Source: an uncultured Muribaculaceae bacterium (GTDB lineage Bacteria; Bacteroidota; Bacteroidia; Bacteroidales; Muribaculaceae). From it: a stretch of 64,000 nucleotides of DNA. The notes under the pieces were generated by a model, which was not told the origin of the DNA, did no database searches, and was given only the letters and a program-made list of their open reading frames with translations. Location: positions 62,001 through 126,000 of the forward strand of contig CAJUIT010000003.1 of the NCBI GenBank assembly GCA_910586565.1, read 5' to 3'. Position numbers and translations under genes: made by a program. How positions within the stretch are numbered: position 1 is the first letter of the stretch; every line of letters begins with the position of its first letter. This document shows positions 16,366 to 24,000 of the stretch, one piece after another.

Positions 16366-17037
16366 TCACTGTGGGCATCTCACCGGCTCGATGCCGTAGC
16401 GGCGGCGGATGTAGTCGGCGATGAGGTCGCAGGCATCCTCCATGCTCAGAACCGACGAATCGAACGTGAGGTCGTAGGTGGCGGCATCACCCCACCGTTG
16501 GTCGGTGTAGAAGTTATAGTAGGCGGCTCTCAGCTTGTCGGTTTTTTCGGCGAGAGTGCGGGCCGCTTTCTCGTTTTGTTTGTCGCAGCGGCTGATGATG
16601 CGGTTAACACGCGTTGCCATCGGTGCATGCACGAAAAGCGACACTTTCGCAACCGGGTGGTCGCGGAGCACATAATCGGCCGAACGCCCCACAATCACGC
16701 ATGGGCGGCTGTTGGCCAGCGAGGTCATAACCTCGGTGAGCGAATTGTAGATTGAGTCGGTCATCATGGCCGCGCCGTTATACCACGGCATCTGGCCGAA
16801 TCCCATGCTGAACGACACTGAACTGCCCAACAGGTTGGGCACCTGCTCGTCGTTGCGTTCGAGAAATTCCGGTGCCAATCCGGCGTGACGGGCGGCTTCG
16901 AGCAACAGCTCCTTGTCGTAGTAGTCGATGCCGAAGCGCTTGGCAAGCATTTTCCCAAGTTCGCGACCCCCGCTGCCAAACTGGCGGCCGATGGTGATGA
17001 CAAAGTTTTTCTCCCTGCTGAGTGTGGTTGTGGTCAT
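16366..17037 (-). CDS. Cytidylate kinase-like family protein
   Basis: A 223-residue P-loop protein of the cytidylate-kinase-like family. Instead of the usual GxxGxGKS it has ITIGRQFGSGGRELGKMLA near residues 14-32, as in this family's divergent members. The middle holds CVIVGRSADYVL and the C-terminus ends after YIRRRYGIEP. Its substrate is not established, so I do not call it Cmk. It lies 79 bp downstream of bioB on the same strand and may be co-transcribed. Confidence 0.85.
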   Translation of the reverse strand: MTTTTLSREKNFVITIGRQFGSGGRELGKMLAKRFGIDYYDKELLLEAARHAGLAPEFLERNDEQVPNLLGSSVSFSMGFGQMPWYNGAAMMTDSIYNSLTEVMTSLANSRPCVIVGRSADYVLRDHPVAKVSLFVHAPMATRVNRIISRCDKQNEKAARTLAEKTDKLRAAYYNFYTDQRWGDAATYDLTFDSSVLSMEDACDLIADYIRRRYGIEPVRCPQ

Positions 17038-17116
17038 GGGCGGTATCAGTTAAAAAGGTGGTTGTGGGGTTCGTTTCAAGTGGGTTTGTGTAAAACGCAC
17101 CGTGGGGAGCGGGTGT

Positions 17117-18124
17117 TCACGCATCGAAGCCGTGGGCGCGGAACAGCTCGAAATCCTCGTCCATGCGGTTGCCGATTGTGGTGAGAAGGTCGCCCACGAG
17201 GGCACCGTTCATTCCTCCGCGCAGGATGCGCGATGTGGCCTCCTTGCTGAGACGGGCGCGGCCGCCGGCAAAACGCAATGTCAGCGCGGGTGCGATAAAG
17301 CGCATCAGGGCCACGGTGAGAATCACTTCACGCTCGCCGAGCAGAGGGGTGTTCTCAAGCGGAGTGCCTGCAATGGGGTTGAGGAGATTGACGGGGATTG
17401 AGCATGCGCCTGCCTCGCGGGCTTCCTCAGCCATTTCAAGGCGCTGCCGCAGGGTTTCACCCATGCCGATGATACCTCCCGAGCATACCTCCATCCCCAC
17501 TTCGCGTGCCAGGGCGATGGTGCGCAGTTTGTCGGCGCGTGTGTGCGAGGTGCATAGCTGCGGGAAATAGGATGCCGATGTCTCGATGTTGCAATGGTAG
17601 CGGCGGATGCCGGCGTCGTAGAGTGCCTGCAGTTCCTCGCGGTTGAGCAACCCCATCGATGCGCAGAGTGAAATGTCGGATTTCTCGCGTGCGCGGCGAT
17701 ACATGTCGCAGAAGAGACGGAGGTCTTTCATTGCCACTTTGCGGCCTGAGCACACAATCGAAAAACGTTTCACACCGCGGGCTGTGTTGCGCTCAAGCGA
17801 GTCGAAAAACTCCTTTTCGTCGATGAATTCATATTCAGCGCAACCGGTGTGATGGGCCGCAGCCTGGGCACACCATTTGCAGTTCTCGGTGCAGCGGCCC
17901 GAGCGGCCGTTGACAATGGAGCAGGTGTCGATAGCATTGCCTGTGAGGGCTTCGCGCACCTCGTTGGCGGCGTCGCAGATGGCGTTGAGATTGCGTTCGG
18001 CTTCGGCAAAGGGGAGTCCCCCCTCTTTTATTGATACAAATTCGGCCAAAGCCATGCATTCGTCAATTGTGGCGGGAATGCCTTGCAGGGCTTTGGTCTT
18101 TATAGAATTAAGAAGTTCATTCAT
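17117..18124 (-). CDS. bioB: Biotin synthase
   Basis: A 335-residue radical SAM enzyme that inserts sulfur into dethiobiotin. The SAM 4Fe-4S cluster Cys residues are C78, C82 and C85 in GRCTENCKWCAQ. Later motifs CSGGIIGMGET, NLLNPIAGTPLE and LRFAGGRARLS fit the BioB TIM barrel and its 2Fe-2S site. No other biotin genes are in the window. The 120-bp leader upstream carries an inverted repeat (TGTAATCACGCG ... CGCGATTACA) of unknown role. Confidence 0.94.
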   Translation of the reverse strand: MNELLNSIKTKALQGIPATIDECMALAEFVSIKEGGLPFAEAERNLNAICDAANEVREALTGNAIDTCSIVNGRSGRCTENCKWCAQAAAHHTGCAEYEFIDEKEFFDSLERNTARGVKRFSIVCSGRKVAMKDLRLFCDMYRRAREKSDISLCASMGLLNREELQALYDAGIRRYHCNIETSASYFPQLCTSHTRADKLRTIALAREVGMEVCSGGIIGMGETLRQRLEMAEEAREAGACSIPVNLLNPIAGTPLENTPLLGEREVILTVALMRFIAPALTLRFAGGRARLSKEATSRILRGGMNGALVGDLLTTIGNRMDEDFELFRAHGFDA

Positions 18125-18189
18125 GTCACATCTAACTTAAGTAGGTTGTACTTTCTTGTCATGCCGGATGTGAACAATTTCCGGCCGTG

Positions 18190-18240
18190 TAATCACGCGG
18201 GTTGAAGAAACCCCGAATCATCGGCAGGGCGCGATTACAG
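18190..18240. promoter_or_regulatory. Inverted repeat in the bioB leader
   Basis: GTAATCACGCG pairs with CGCGATTAC around an inner GGGTT...AACCC-type hairpin. It sits between the bioB start (18124) and a minus-strand -7-like TAATTTTG at 18244-18251, so it would be in the transcript leader. No known riboswitch or BirA operator pattern is recognised. Confidence 0.4.
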
Positions 18241-18339
18241 ATGCAAAATTATAATATTTTCAAATGGAAATGCTACGGCTTGAACAAATTTTTAAATGTT
18301 AAAAACAAATGTGCATATAGTCAAACAGCTTTAATTACC

Positions 18340-18347
18340 TATCTTTG
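18340..18347 (+). promoter_or_regulatory. -7 box for the SUMF1-like lipoprotein gene
   Basis: TATCTTTG followed by GTGCAAAA, about 100 bp before the ATG at 18451. The -33 position lacks a good TTTG. Confidence 0.5.
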
Positions 18348-18450
18348 TGCAAAATCCACGGTGTTCATCGCTTATCGTATATATTCGGTATCATTGCATC
18401 CTGTATTTTCACATTCTGTTAAATTCAACCAGTTATTAAATTTCAACCAA

Positions 18451-19449
18451 ATGAAAAAGTGTTTTTTCTATGCAGCTATGGCTGCTGTTGCCCTGTGCTT
18501 TGCATCGTGCGGCGACAATGACAACGACGAGCTTGAACCCGTGCCCGCTCCCGCCCCGGCTCCCGGTGGTGAAGGTGGCGAAGAGGAAGGTGGTGATGAC
18601 AACGTTCGCCACGGCGATATCGAGGTTGTGCGCATTCCCGCCGGCACACGTCAGCTTGGCTCTCCTGCCGACGAACCTTCCTACTACAAGGACGAGATGC
18701 TCCACACCGTCACCATCTCGAAAGATTTTGAAATGGGTAAGTATCCCGTGACCAATGCACAGTTTGCAGCATTCCTCAACGCTGTTGGTGTTGGTGAGAA
18801 TGCCCTTTATCAGGCCGAAGGTGATAGCGAGCCCCGCAGCATGTGCTATGATTCGGCTACCCGTGACTCTGGCAAATATAATTTCGGCGTTACCTGGAAC
18901 GGTACCGAATGGGCTGCCGCCGAGGGGTATGACGAGCATCCCGTGATTTTTGTTTCGTGGTATGGTGCCGATGCTTTTGCCAAATGGGCGGGCGGTTCTC
19001 TTCCCACCGAAGCTCAATGGGAATATGCATGCCGCGGCACTCAGACCGAAAACCTGCCTTTCGGCATTGGCGACGGCACCAAGATGGTGAAAGGTATGGC
19101 CGCATTCTATATCTACGACTATTATGATTTGGCTGAAGGTGGCCGCAAGGTTGATCAGAACATCGAGGGTTATGTGTCGTGCACCTATCCCGTAGGTTCG
19201 TTCGAACCCAACGGTTTCGGCCTCTACGACATGCACGGAAATGTGTATGAATGGGTGCAGGACTACTATGCTTCCTATCCTACCGAACCTTCGGTTGACC
19301 CCGTTTGCACTGAGGGCAGCCAGAAAGTTGTGCGTGGCGGCGGTTGGGTAAATTCAGGTCGTGAGCTTCGCTCGGCTGTTCGCTGGTATCAGCGTCCCAC
19401 AACAACCTACGAAAACAACGGTTTCCGCGTTATTTTCGACTGCGAATAA
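18451..19449 (+). CDS. Formylglycine-generating-enzyme-fold (SUMF1) lipoprotein
   Basis: A 332-residue exported lipoprotein. The signal MKKCFFYAAMAAVALCFASC has a lipobox, followed by an acidic and Pro/Gly-rich linker (residues 20-50). The rest is an FGE-sulfatase/SUMF1 domain: MGKYPVTNAQFAAFLNAV, HPVIFVSWYGADAFAKWAGG, LPTEAQWEYACRG, GLYDMHGNVYEWVQDYY and VRGGGWVNSGRELRSA. In Bacteroidota such domains are often structural or in gliding-type lipoproteins rather than sulfatase-activating. The true start is the ATG at 18451; upstream extension lacks a signal. Acidic residues after the Cys suggest surface exposure. Confidence 0.88.
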   Translation: MKKCFFYAAMAAVALCFASCGDNDNDELEPVPAPAPAPGGEGGEEEGGDDNVRHGDIEVVRIPAGTRQLGSPADEPSYYKDEMLHTVTISKDFEMGKYPVTNAQFAAFLNAVGVGENALYQAEGDSEPRSMCYDSATRDSGKYNFGVTWNGTEWAAAEGYDEHPVIFVSWYGADAFAKWAGGSLPTEAQWEYACRGTQTENLPFGIGDGTKMVKGMAAFYIYDYYDLAEGGRKVDQNIEGYVSCTYPVGSFEPNGFGLYDMHGNVYEWVQDYYASYPTEPSVDPVCTEGSQKVVRGGGWVNSGRELRSAVRWYQRPTTTYENNGFRVIFDCE

Positions 19450-19483
19450 CATAACGGGCTATTAGCCGGTTAAATAATCACCT

Positions 19484-19520
19484 GGTGGCATGTTGAATTG
19501 AAAGGATTCGGCATGCCACC
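19484..19520 (+). terminator. Hairpin after the SUMF1-like gene
   Basis: Arms GGTGGCATG and CATGCCACC are separated by 19 nt. No T run follows, so termination is possible but not strong. Confidence 0.4.
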
Positions 19521-19612
19521 TGTGTTGTATCCCTGTCACCGACGCGAATCGGAGGCGTGTGTGTTGATGCGAAATAAAGTATCACCCCGGTTGACAAACA
19601 TGGGTGTGTGAT

Positions 19613-19643
19613 TGTTTAATCAATGTGATTTTTGCTAAATTCG
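19613..19643 (+). promoter_or_regulatory. Promoter of trkA-trkH
   Basis: A TTG-type -33 box at 19613-19615 and TAAATTCG at 19636-19643 (consensus TAnnTTTG with one mismatch), 20 bp apart, some 33 bp before the trkA ATG. Confidence 0.5.
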
Positions 19644-19676
19644 CATCCTGCAAGAGATTTGAAAAAACGTTTGTTC

Positions 19677-21014
19677 ATGAAGATATTGATTGCCGGCACA
19701 GGCGACACCGCCGTTCACCTCGCAAAGATGCTTAGCCGCGAGGACCAGGATGTGGTGGTGATGGGAAAGGAAAAGGAGCCGCTTCAGGAGCTCGACGCGA
19801 GGTATAACCTGCTCACCCATGAGGGGAGCCCGGTCAGACCGTCGCATCTGCGTGCTGCCGGTGTGGCGGGGTGCAAGCTTTTTGTTGCTGTCACCCCGTT
19901 TGAGAATCACAACATAGTGTCGGCCCAGCTTGCCAAATGGCTTGGCGCAGCCCGAACGCTGGCCCGCATCGACAATGCCGAGTTGCTTGCCGACGATGCC
20001 CGCGCCCGCATGTCGGCGCTCGGGGTTGATGAAATGGTTTATCCCGAATTGCTGGCCGCTCAGGAAATCAGGCAATCGCTGTGCCATCCGTGGCTGCGAG
20101 GCATCTATCCGCTTCATTCTGGTTCGATAACGGCCGGAGCCGTGAGAATAGCGGCCGGCGCACCGGTTGCGGGTACACGGTTGCGCGATTTCGACAAGAC
20201 GCGCTACGGCATTCACATCTGTGCTATTAAACGCGAAGGCAACACCCTCATTCCCGGCGGCAACGACACAATCGGGACCAACGACATTGTTTACTTCACT
20301 GCGGCTCCCGATGCCGACGAAGCGGAACTGATGGCACTCTGCGGCAAAAAGCCCCTGCAGGTGCGCAGGGTTATGATTACCGGCGCCGGAAAGATGACCG
20401 AGGCTGTTGCAAAACTTATAGAGCATGACTATGCGGTGACTGTGGTTGACCCCGACCGGGCTCTTTGCGACAAACTCGCCGCCGAATGCGACAAGGTGAC
20501 GGTGGTGTGTGCCGACTACCGCGATGTCGATGTGCTCAGAGAGGAGGGATTGCGACAATGCGATGCCTTGATTGCCTTGGGTGATTCGGCCGAGAAAAAC
20601 ATCGTGTGCTCTATGGTGGGGCGTTCGATGGGTGTGCCACTCACCATTGCTCAGATTGAGGATATCCAATATTTTTCCGAGGCCGATAATCTCAACATTG
20701 ATGTTGTGGTGAACAAAAAGCTGCTCACATCGAGCACCATCTACCAGATGATTATCGACACCTACATCAACTCACCCCGTTGCATGGCGTTCGAGGCCGC
20801 TGAAGTGGCTGAGATTGTGGCCCGTGACAACTCGCTTATAACGCGCCGGCAGGTTAAGGACCTCGACCTTGACCGCTCGATGACCATTGCCGCCGTGGTT
20901 CACAACGGAGAGGGGAGTCTGGTGGATGGAAATACGCGCATCGCGCCGGGCGACCACGTGGTTGTGTTCTGCCTGCAGGGGCATTTGAAGCGAATCCAGA
21001 AGTTTTTTTCATAA
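19677..21014 (+). CDS. trkA: Trk potassium uptake regulatory subunit TrkA
   Basis: A 445-residue cytosolic protein with two RCK modules. Each starts with a Rossmann dinucleotide loop: KILIAGTGDTAVHLAKML at the N-terminus and RRVMITGAGKMTEAVAKL near the middle. Each is followed by a TrkA-C domain, for example the ITAGAVRIAAGAPVAGTRLRDF part. It gates the TrkH channel in response to nucleotides. The start is the ATG at 19677, which begins at the Rossmann strand; an upstream ATG at 19632 would add 15 residues. trkH follows after 77 bp. Confidence 0.95.
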   Translation: MKILIAGTGDTAVHLAKMLSREDQDVVVMGKEKEPLQELDARYNLLTHEGSPVRPSHLRAAGVAGCKLFVAVTPFENHNIVSAQLAKWLGAARTLARIDNAELLADDARARMSALGVDEMVYPELLAAQEIRQSLCHPWLRGIYPLHSGSITAGAVRIAAGAPVAGTRLRDFDKTRYGIHICAIKREGNTLIPGGNDTIGTNDIVYFTAAPDADEAELMALCGKKPLQVRRVMITGAGKMTEAVAKLIEHDYAVTVVDPDRALCDKLAAECDKVTVVCADYRDVDVLREEGLRQCDALIALGDSAEKNIVCSMVGRSMGVPLTIAQIEDIQYFSEADNLNIDVVVNKKLLTSSTIYQMIIDTYINSPRCMAFEAAEVAEIVARDNSLITRRQVKDLDLDRSMTIAAVVHNGEGSLVDGNTRIAPGDHVVVFCLQGHLKRIQKFFS

Positions 21015-21091
21015 AAGTCGGTTCTAAACTATTTTTTTGTGGGAACAGCCGCATCGTTTTGCAGCGATGGGATGTTGTGCCGCTAACTGTT

Positions 21092-22564
21092 ATGATACTG
21101 AGATCTGTAATTTCAATTGATTCGCCGGTCGGCCGCTTGTTAAGCCGCCTGTTGATTCTCGAAGCACTGATGCTGTTGGTGCCCCTTGGTGTGTGTGTGG
21201 CGCTTGGGGAAAGAGATTGGACGGCGTTTGCCGTTGCGGTTGCCGTGAGTGGCATTGCCGGCGCCGGGGGCGGAATCCTGTTTCGCGGGAGTTCATCACG
21301 ACTTACGCGCAGGGATGCTTTTCTGTTGATTTCGCTGGTGTGGGTGTGCTTTTCGGCGGTGAGCATGATTCCGTTCATGATGAGCGGGGCGCGTCTGTCG
21401 GCCGGAGGGGCTTTTTTTGAGAGCGTTTCGGGCTTCACCACCACCGGCGCCACGGTGTTGGATGATGTGGAGTCGATGGGGCACGGTGTGCTGCTGTGGC
21501 GTGCCATGACTCAGTGGCTCGGCGGACTCGGGATTGTGCTGTTTCTGATTGCTCTCCTCCCGTCGCTCAACGGTTCGGGTGGCCTGATGATGTTCAATGC
21601 CGAAATCACCGGCATGACCCACGACAAATTGCACCCGCGCATCAAACAGACGGCCATGTCGTTATGGCTCGTTTACACAGCGCTAACGCTCGTTCTCATC
21701 GTTTTGCTGTTGTGTGGCGGCATGTCGTTTTTCGACAGTGTGTGCCAGGCGTTCGCCACCCTCTCAACCGGAGGGTTCTCCACCCGCAACGCGAGCATCG
21801 CCTCATGGCACAGCCCCTACATCGCCACAGTTATCGGGCTGTTCATGATGTTAGGCGGAATGAATTTCGCTCTGCTCTATCATGCCTGCCGTGGCAATGT
21901 GCGTGCGGTCTTTAAAAATGAGGTGTTCAGGGTTTATGTGGCTGTGATTGCGGTGTGCGTGTTGGTCAACGGTGCTTTTGCGATGTTGCACGGCGAAACA
22001 GCAGGGGAGCCGGGAGCCACAGCTGTGGCATCGTTTTTTCATGTGACATCGGCAATAACATCAACCGGATTTTCCTATTCCGACTATGCACTTTGGGGAG
22101 CGCTCCCCATGTTGCTCACCGTGATTCTGATGATAACGGGAGCGTGTGCCGGCTCTACAACCGGTGCCGTGAAAATCGACAGGGTGATAGCTGCCTGCCG
22201 CAATATGACACGTGAAATCACCCACACCGTATATCCGAGTCACGTGAAAAAGGTGAAAGTAACAGGCAAGCTGATTGATGATCAACTTATGCTGAGAGTT
22301 GTGGGGTTCATCGGGCTCTATCTGCTCATTTTTGCCATCGGCTTCATGGTTATGGCTGCATATAGCTACGGAACATTCGACTCGATTTTTGCCAGTGCAT
22401 CCTGCCTGGGCAACAACGGGTTGGGGTGCGGGGCAACGGCATCGGGTTTCGGCTCGCTTCCCGAGCCGGTGAAATGGGTGTTCTCGCTTCAGATGCTCGT
22501 AGGGCGCCTTGAGATATTTCCCGTTCTGGCGCTTTTCCTCCCCTCGTTCTGGACCAAGCGCTGA
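21092..22564 (+). CDS. trkH: Trk potassium channel subunit TrkH
   Basis: A 490-residue membrane protein of the Trk/Ktr superfamily with four pore-loop repeats. Selectivity-filter-like segments are SGFTTTGATVLDD, FATLSTGGFSTRN, SAITSTGFSYSDY and SCLGNNGLGCGAT, each with the central Gly. Hydrophobic helices alternate between them. An internal gating-loop region TGACAGSTTGAVKIDR is present. Together with TrkA it imports K+ using the proton motive force. A TTG at 21059 opens the frame slightly earlier, but the ATG at 21092 is preferred. A 21-bp perfect inverted repeat follows the gene. Confidence 0.95.
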   Translation: MILRSVISIDSPVGRLLSRLLILEALMLLVPLGVCVALGERDWTAFAVAVAVSGIAGAGGGILFRGSSSRLTRRDAFLLISLVWVCFSAVSMIPFMMSGARLSAGGAFFESVSGFTTTGATVLDDVESMGHGVLLWRAMTQWLGGLGIVLFLIALLPSLNGSGGLMMFNAEITGMTHDKLHPRIKQTAMSLWLVYTALTLVLIVLLLCGGMSFFDSVCQAFATLSTGGFSTRNASIASWHSPYIATVIGLFMMLGGMNFALLYHACRGNVRAVFKNEVFRVYVAVIAVCVLVNGAFAMLHGETAGEPGATAVASFFHVTSAITSTGFSYSDYALWGALPMLLTVILMITGACAGSTTGAVKIDRVIAACRNMTREITHTVYPSHVKKVKVTGKLIDDQLMLRVVGFIGLYLLIFAIGFMVMAAYSYGTFDSIFASASCLGNNGLGCGATASGFGSLPEPVKWVFSLQMLVGRLEIFPVLALFLPSFWTKR

Positions 22565-22589
22565 CAGCTCCCCGCCGCAATTGTTCAGA

Positions 22590-22646
22590 GTCTTTAAGGT
22601 CTTTAGGGTCGTTAAGGTCGTTAAAGACCCTAAAGACCTTAAAGAC
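22590..22646. repeat. Period-9 array forming a perfect 21-bp inverted repeat
   Basis: Arms at 22590-22610 and 22626-22646 are exact reverse complements. The sequence consists of 9-bp units GGTCKTTAA reading one way and GACCYTAAA the other. It lies 25 bp after trkH and may act as its terminator. The same unit appears at 56535-56580 and 63394-63438. Confidence 0.75.
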
Positions 22647-22678
22647 CCAACAATGTTAAAGGCGGTGGGAAGGTTACA

Positions 22679-22720
22679 AGCCGCCATATATGGCGGCTCT
22701 ACGTGCGGCTGCGCCGAATG
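22679..22720 (+). repeat. Palindromic intergenic element, copy 2
   Basis: The palindrome AGCCGCCATATATGGCGGCT (22679-22698) is followed by CTACGTGCGGCTGCGCCGAATG, the conserved flank. Confidence 0.8.
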
Positions 22721-22756
22721 CATCCCGCCAGCCTCTAAAAACTGAAAACCAAAAAC

Positions 22757-22791
22757 TGACTTCTGACTTCTCGCTTCTGACTTCTGACTTC
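22757..22791 (-). repeat. Period-7 tandem array (TGACTTC, reverse of GAAGTCA)
   Basis: Five 7-bp units in a row (TGACTTC, TGACTTC, TCGCTTC, TGACTTC, TGACTTC), directly after an A/C-rich stretch. Confidence 0.75.
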
Positions 22792-22816
22792 TTTCCCCTC
22801 ATTTTTGGCGCAAACT

Positions 22817-22847
22817 TTTGCAGTTTCGGGAAAAAGAGCTAACTTTG
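22817..22847 (+). promoter_or_regulatory. Promoter of the SRP RNA
   Basis: -33 TTTG at 22817-22820 and -7 TAACTTTG at 22840-22847, 19 bp apart, a full match to the Bacteroidota consensus. Transcription should begin at about 22853. Confidence 0.75.
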
Positions 22848-22852
22848 TGCCC

Positions 22853-22957
22853 GGGTAAGTCCTACACGGCCAGCTCCCCCTGAACTCCGCCAGGTCTTGA
22901 TCGAAGCAACGGTAGGGGGTTGTAGCGGCGCGATGTAGTAAGCTTACCCTTTTTTTG
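22853..22957 (+). ncRNA. ffs: Signal recognition particle RNA, small bacterial type
   Basis: About 100 nt with terminal helix GGGTAAG/CTTACCC and a long irregular hairpin: CCCCCT/AGGGGG, then CCG/CGG, then the conserved SRP core CCAGGTC ... GAAGCAA that binds Ffh. The 3' end is followed by TTTTTTT. The hexanucleotide at the tip, TTGATC, is not the usual GNRA-type CGGAAG. Promoter position and length agree with a 4.5S-type RNA. The call rests on the core and fold as read by eye. Confidence 0.85.
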
Positions 22958-23041
22958 TGCCCGTTTGTAAGCGATAGCTCCCCGTTGCGCGGCATGAGGT
23001 TGTCGGGTTGCTATTCGTGAAATTATAGAAGAAAACTATAG

Positions 23042-23083
23042 AAAAGGCGGTATGTCATTTTTGTGTGACATACCGCCTTTTTC
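23042..23083. terminator. Bidirectional terminator between SRP RNA and the LpxA-like gene
   Basis: Perfect 16-bp arms AAAAGGCGGTATGTCA and TGACATACCGCCTTTT with an 8-nt loop and T or A runs on both sides. It can end the efflux operon on the minus strand and readthrough from the SRP RNA on the plus strand. The 22958-23041 stretch between holds nothing I recognise. Confidence 0.85.
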
Positions 23084-23167
23084 GATATAGAAGGGTTTTG
23101 TTTGGGCGATTTTTTTGCGGCAACCGTTACGCTTGCAGGCGCGGTGGATTGCCGTGTGGCCGGTGCA

Positions 23168-23956
23168 TCAATCCATCATGTCGATGGGAATCGCAACGAT
23201 GCGCAGGTTGTTGCCGCGCACGAAGTTCACGATTTCCGAACGGATTTCCGACGGGTCAATGTCGGCCTCGATGCGCTGAAGCGCGTTGTAAACCGAGATT
23301 CCGCTCTGATAGATGTTGCGGTAGGCTTTGGCAATGTCGTCGACCTGAGCGTCGGTGAAACCGTGCTTGCGCATCACCATAGCATTCACGCCGTAGTAGG
23401 CTGCGGGGTTGTGGGCGATGATGATGTAGGGGGGCACGTTACCAGCGATGCGGCAGCCACCCTTGATGAGGGTCCATTTGCCGATTTTCGAATCTTCGTG
23501 AACAATGCAGTTCGACGACAGGATGCAGCATTCGTCAATGTCGCAGTCACCCGCCATTGTCACGCCGTTACCGAGCACGCATTTCCCCTTGATGTGGGAG
23601 TCGTGACCGATGTGGCTGTTGGCCATGATGAAGTTGTCGTTGCCGATGCGTGTGCCACCTTCGGTTTTGATGCCGCGGTTGATAATCACATGCTCGCGGA
23701 TAACGTTGTTATCGCCGATGATGCAGTAGGTTTTTTCACCTTTCCAACGGAAATCCTGAGGATCAGCCCCCACAATGGCTCCCTGGTAAACGCGGTTGTT
23801 GCGCCCCATGCGGGTGCCGTTCATAACTGAGGCGTAGGGCATTATCTCACATCCGTCACCAATCTCGACATCTTTGTCGATGAAAGCGAACGGGTGAATG
23901 GTTACGTTGGCGCCGAGCTTTGCCGACGGGTCAACATGTGCCAATGGGCTAATCAT
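23168..23956 (-). CDS. LpxA-like UDP-GlcNAc O-acyltransferase (divergent)
   Basis: A 262-residue left-handed beta-helix protein with hexapeptide repeats and an alpha-helical C-terminus (RKHGFTDAQVDDIAKAYRNIY), typical of LpxA, which adds the first acyl chain in lipid A synthesis. The general-base His is kept in HIGHD (H115 and H118, matching E. coli H122 and H125), and H153 matches H160. Asp137 replaces the His that E. coli has at 144. It is the last gene of an RND efflux operon, 44 bp after tolC, and no lpxC, lpxD or lpxB is nearby. It may be a specialised paralogue. Confidence 0.8.
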   Translation of the reverse strand: MISPLAHVDPSAKLGANVTIHPFAFIDKDVEIGDGCEIMPYASVMNGTRMGRNNRVYQGAIVGADPQDFRWKGEKTYCIIGDNNVIREHVIINRGIKTEGGTRIGNDNFIMANSHIGHDSHIKGKCVLGNGVTMAGDCDIDECCILSSNCIVHEDSKIGKWTLIKGGCRIAGNVPPYIIIAHNPAAYYGVNAMVMRKHGFTDAQVDDIAKAYRNIYQSGISVYNALQRIEADIDPSEIRSEIVNFVRGNNLRIVAIPIDMMD

Positions 23957-24000
23957 GCTATATGTTATTTAAGGGTGAAAATTAGGAATCTTAACGAAGC

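Noticed and set aside
18202..18450. An upstream start for the SUMF1-like lipoprotein
   Set aside because: It would bury the signal peptide and cross the -7 box; the ATG at 18451 starts a proper lipoprotein signal.
19635..20669. A 344-codon minus-strand frame opposite trkA
   Set aside because: Antisense to a well-supported gene and low-complexity His/Gly/Val-rich; a shadow frame.
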